A program made the position numbers and the translations under genes. Of a DNA stretch of 7,367 bases, positions 5,942-7,367 are shown piece by piece. The first letter of the stretch is position 1. The number at the start of each line of letters is the position of its first letter. The DNA lies in assembly GCF_001949125.1 (NCBI RefSeq), contig NZ_MSTI01000041.1, positions 1 to 7,367 on the forward strand, in the 5' to 3' direction. The notes beneath the pieces are model-generated. The model was not told the DNA's origin. It ran no database searches and was given only the letters and a program-made list of their open reading frames with translations. The stretch is from Deinococcus marmoris. Its GTDB lineage: Bacteria; Deinococcota; Deinococci; Deinococcales; Deinococcaceae.

Positions 5942-5947
5942 AGCATA
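5942..5947 (-). promoter_or_regulatory. Candidate -10 box for the PfkB kinase gene
   Basis: TATGCT on the minus strand fits TANNNT and ends 11 bases before the ATG at 5930. With the usual 6-7 bases to transcription start, the mRNA would have a leader of only about 4-5 bases, which agrees with the absence of a ribosome binding site. No good -35 is seen. Confidence 0.35.
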
Positions 5948-6045
5948 GCGCGGCTGGATGAGCGAGGGTAGGCCGCGTGAACGGTGTCCGGGATAGCACA
6001 AAAGGCCACCTTTCCATTCGGGCTTCCCGATACAAAGCACGGCAT

Positions 6046-6087
6046 AAAAAGGTGCGCCACCAGAGCAAAAACGCTCCGACGACGCAC
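6046..6087 (-). terminator. Intrinsic terminator after bioY
   Basis: On the minus strand a 15-bp stem (arms 6087-6073 and 6066-6052) closes on the 6-base loop GTTTTT and is followed by C and five T (6051-6046). The stem is fully paired as RNA, with four G-U pairs, which makes it directional: on the plus strand those positions become A-C mismatches. It ends the birA-bioY transcript 29 bases past the bioY stop and separates it from the kinase gene. Confidence 0.85.
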
Positions 6088-6115
6088 ATTAAAATAGGGA
6101 CGGTCAGCCCAGTCT

Positions 6116-6694
6116 CTAGCGGCGGCCCACCAAAGCCCAGGCTCCCGGCAGAAGCAGCGCGGCCAGCCCCAGCTTCAGGGCGTCGCCGGGCAGAAAGGGC
6201 AGCAGGCCCGCGCCCAGCAGCGGCTGTCCGCTCAGGCCAGTGACCACGCCCAACCACAGCAGGCCCAGCGCGTAGATCACGGCGCTGCCCGCCAGCATCG
6301 CCAGCACGGTGCCAGCGGGGCGGCGGTCCAGCGCGAAGCGTTCCACCAGAAAACCCACCAGCGCGGCGGCAAAGGGGAAGGACAGCAGGAAGCCGCCCGT
6401 GGGGCCAGCGAACTTGGCAACGCTGCCGATGCCGCCCGCGAACACGGGCAGGCCCACCGCGCCCGCCGCCAGATACAGGGCCAGCGCCGCGAAGGCCCGC
6501 TTCCAGCCCAGCGCCGCCCCCACGAGCAGCACGCCCAGCGTTTGCAGGGTCACGGGCACGGGCTTGAGGGGCAGTTCGGCCTGTGCCAGCAAGGCGATCA
6601 GGGCCGCGCCGCCCGCGATCAGCAGCAGATCACGGGTCAGGCTGGGAGCGGGGGCCAGGGTGCGGGCGAGGGTGGGGTGGGTGAGCTGGGTCAT
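6116..6694 (-). CDS. bioY: Biotin transporter BioY
   Basis: BioY is the substrate-binding S component of the biotin ECF transporter in the cytoplasmic membrane. The 192-residue protein is almost wholly hydrophobic with about six membrane segments. Family motifs are visible: [20 protein letters not shown] (42-61), the glycine-rich [20 protein letters not shown] (95-114) and [14 protein letters not shown] (166-179). The ATG at 6694 has a good Shine-Dalgarno (GAGGAG, 5 bases upstream). birA lies 65 bp upstream on the same strand and no promoter is seen in the gap, so both are likely one transcript. No ECF ATPase or T component gene lies in the window. BioY either works alone, as reported for some solitary BioY proteins, or uses shared ECF parts encoded elsewhere. 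Confidence 0.93.
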   Translation of the reverse strand: MTQLTHPTLARTLAPAPSLTRDLLLIAGGAALIALLAQAELPLKPVPVTLQTLGVLLVGAALGWKRAFAALALYLAAGAVGLPVFAGGIGSVAKFAGPTGGFLLSFPFAAALVGFLVERFALDRRPAGTVLAMLAGSAVIYALGLLWLGVVTGLSGQPLLGAGLLPFLPGDALKLGLAALLLPGAWALVGRR

Positions 6695-6710
6695 GAAGTC
6701 TCCTCTGGAG

Positions 6711-6746
6711 GGGTCTAAGGGTCTGAGAGTCTAAGGGTCTAGGGGG
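6711..6746 (-). repeat. Octad tandem repeat in the birA-bioY gap
   Basis: Four units lie in a row on the plus strand, GGGTCTAA, GGGTCTGA, GAGTCTAA and GGGTCTAG, and a G run follows. The copy near 490-515 shows the same sequence but on the opposite strand of the window, so the two tracts are inverted relative to each other. This tract fills half of the 65-bp gap between birA and bioY and ends just before the bioY ribosome binding site. Confidence 0.65.
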
Positions 6747-6759
6747 AAGCGCTGCCGTC

Positions 6760-7367
6760 TCAGGGGGCGGGGCCACCGTCCAGTGCGCCGATCAGTTCCA
6801 CGTCCCCGGCGCTGACGGTATGCGGGCCGTCCGGGGTCTGGATGATCAGGCTGCCGCCCGCGTCCAGGCGTTCGGCCACGCCCTCCAGCGGGCCGCGCGG
6901 CGTTTGCACACGCACCGGGCGGCCCAGGGTCACACTGACCCGCGCCCAGGCGTCCAGAATCTCGGCGGGCGGGGCACGCAGCCAGTGATCAAGCTGGGAA
7001 AGGATGTCGCCCAGCACGCCCGCACGGGTCACCTCGGGGCGAAATTTATTCAGATAGGCCGCACCTGCTGGAGCGCCCGACACGTTCAGGCCGATGCCCA
7101 GCACCGCGCGCCGGGCTTCCTCACCGCGCAGATCGGCCTCCAGCAAGATGCCCGCCAGTTTGCGGCCATCCGGCGCGAGCAGATCGTTGGGCCATTTCAG
7201 ACCGCCGACGCCGCAGGCCGCCTGCACCGCCACGCCCGCCGCCAGCGGCATCAACGCCAGTTCGGGCAGGGTCAGCGGAGGCCAGCCGTCCTCTCCCCCG
7301 CCGCCCAGCAGCACGCTAAAGGTCAGGCCTCCGGGGATGGGGGTCCACGCGCGCCCGCGCCGTCCGC
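6760..7367 (-). CDS. birA: Biotin protein ligase BirA, C-terminal part (5' end outside window)
   Basis: The enzyme makes biotinyl-AMP and attaches biotin to the carboxyl-carrier lysine of biotin-dependent carboxylases. The visible 201 residues begin with GRRGRAWTPIPGGLTFSVLL, the end of the nucleotide/biotin-binding GRGRxGR loop. KWPNDLL follows (Lys57 of the visible part), with the conserved lysine, then RKLAGILLEAD (68-78) and LGIGLNVSG (89-97), all core ligase motifs. The last 55 residues form the small SH3-like C-terminal domain (RPVRVQTPRGPLEGVAERLD). The missing N-terminus decides whether this is a short ligase of about 240 residues or a longer one with a DNA-binding repressor domain. 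An internal GTG at 7314 lies after the catalytic loop and cannot be the start. bioY follows on the same strand. Confidence 0.93.
   Translation of the reverse strand, partial: GRRGRAWTPIPGGLTFSVLLGGGGEDGWPPLTLPELALMPLAAGVAVQAACGVGGLKWPNDLLAPDGRKLAGILLEADLRGEEARRAVLGIGLNVSGAPAGAAYLNKFRPEVTRAGVLGDILSQLDHWLRAPPAEILDAWARVSVTLGRPVRVQTPRGPLEGVAERLDAGGSLIIQTPDGPHTVSAGDVELIGALDGGPAP

Noticed and set aside
4854..5948. Long plus-strand open frame of 364 codons opposite the kinase gene
   Set aside because: Gly/Gln/His-rich antisense translation with no motif; the PfkB signatures lie on the minus strand.
5931..6257. Upstream extension of the PfkB kinase to a 438-codon frame
   Set aside because: The extension would read through the strong bioY terminator and overlap the bioY 3' end, and the PfkB fold starts at the ATG of 5930.
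7312..7314. GTG as the birA start
   Set aside because: It lies downstream of the GRRGRAW biotin-binding loop, which is in the same frame and runs to the window edge, so the gene starts outside the window.
1..7367. CRISPR array, tRNA, rRNA, or biotin-type riboswitch
   Set aside because: No regularly spaced direct repeats, no cloverleaf-like segment and no conserved RNA motif could be found on either strand.

Overview
The window looks like chromosomal DNA from a GC-rich bacterium, most probably a Deinococcus or close relative. The evidence is the resemblance of the proteins to Deinococcus families, the dense small intergenic repeats, and -10 boxes of the TANNNT type placed directly at start codons. 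That last pattern fits the leaderless or near-leaderless transcripts common in this genus. The genus is an inference; no database search was possible. Every gene I can support lies on the minus strand, so the window is best read from 7367 down to 1.

Layout in the direction of transcription: birA (biotin protein ligase, 5' end outside the window) and bioY (biotin uptake S component) are 65 bp apart and form a biotin cluster closed by a strong intrinsic terminator at 6046-6087. Next come a PfkB-family sugar kinase gene and mltG (endolytic murein transglycosylase), which share a 4-bp GTGA overlap and are probably translationally coupled. A 418-bp gap follows with repeated CTGAAC hexamers and possible RNA structure. 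It leads into a 587-residue lipoprotein with a PKD domain, a carboxypeptidase-regulatory-like domain and a ZU5/CILP-like region. A perfect 14-bp hairpin closes that gene. Then come a 65-residue acidic helical protein, apparently from a leaderless promoter, and a DUF421/YetF-like membrane protein with an extra four-cysteine tail; these two overlap in TTGA.

The left end (1-515) is accessory. It contains the start of a transposase gene whose ribosome binding site lies inside a 9-bp inverted repeat, next to a roughly 135-bp non-coding element bounded by 12-bp imperfect inverted repeats and containing a near-30-bp hairpin. A degenerate 8-bp tandem repeat with unit GGGTCTAA overlaps the stop codon of the DUF421 gene, and the same repeat recurs, on the same strand, between birA and bioY.

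Functionally this is mostly housekeeping: biotin uptake and attachment, cell-wall glycan processing and sugar phosphorylation, followed by envelope proteins. I did not find a clear new defence or mobile system. The most unusual material is non-coding: the repeats, the fold-back at the transposase start, and the lipoprotein upstream region.
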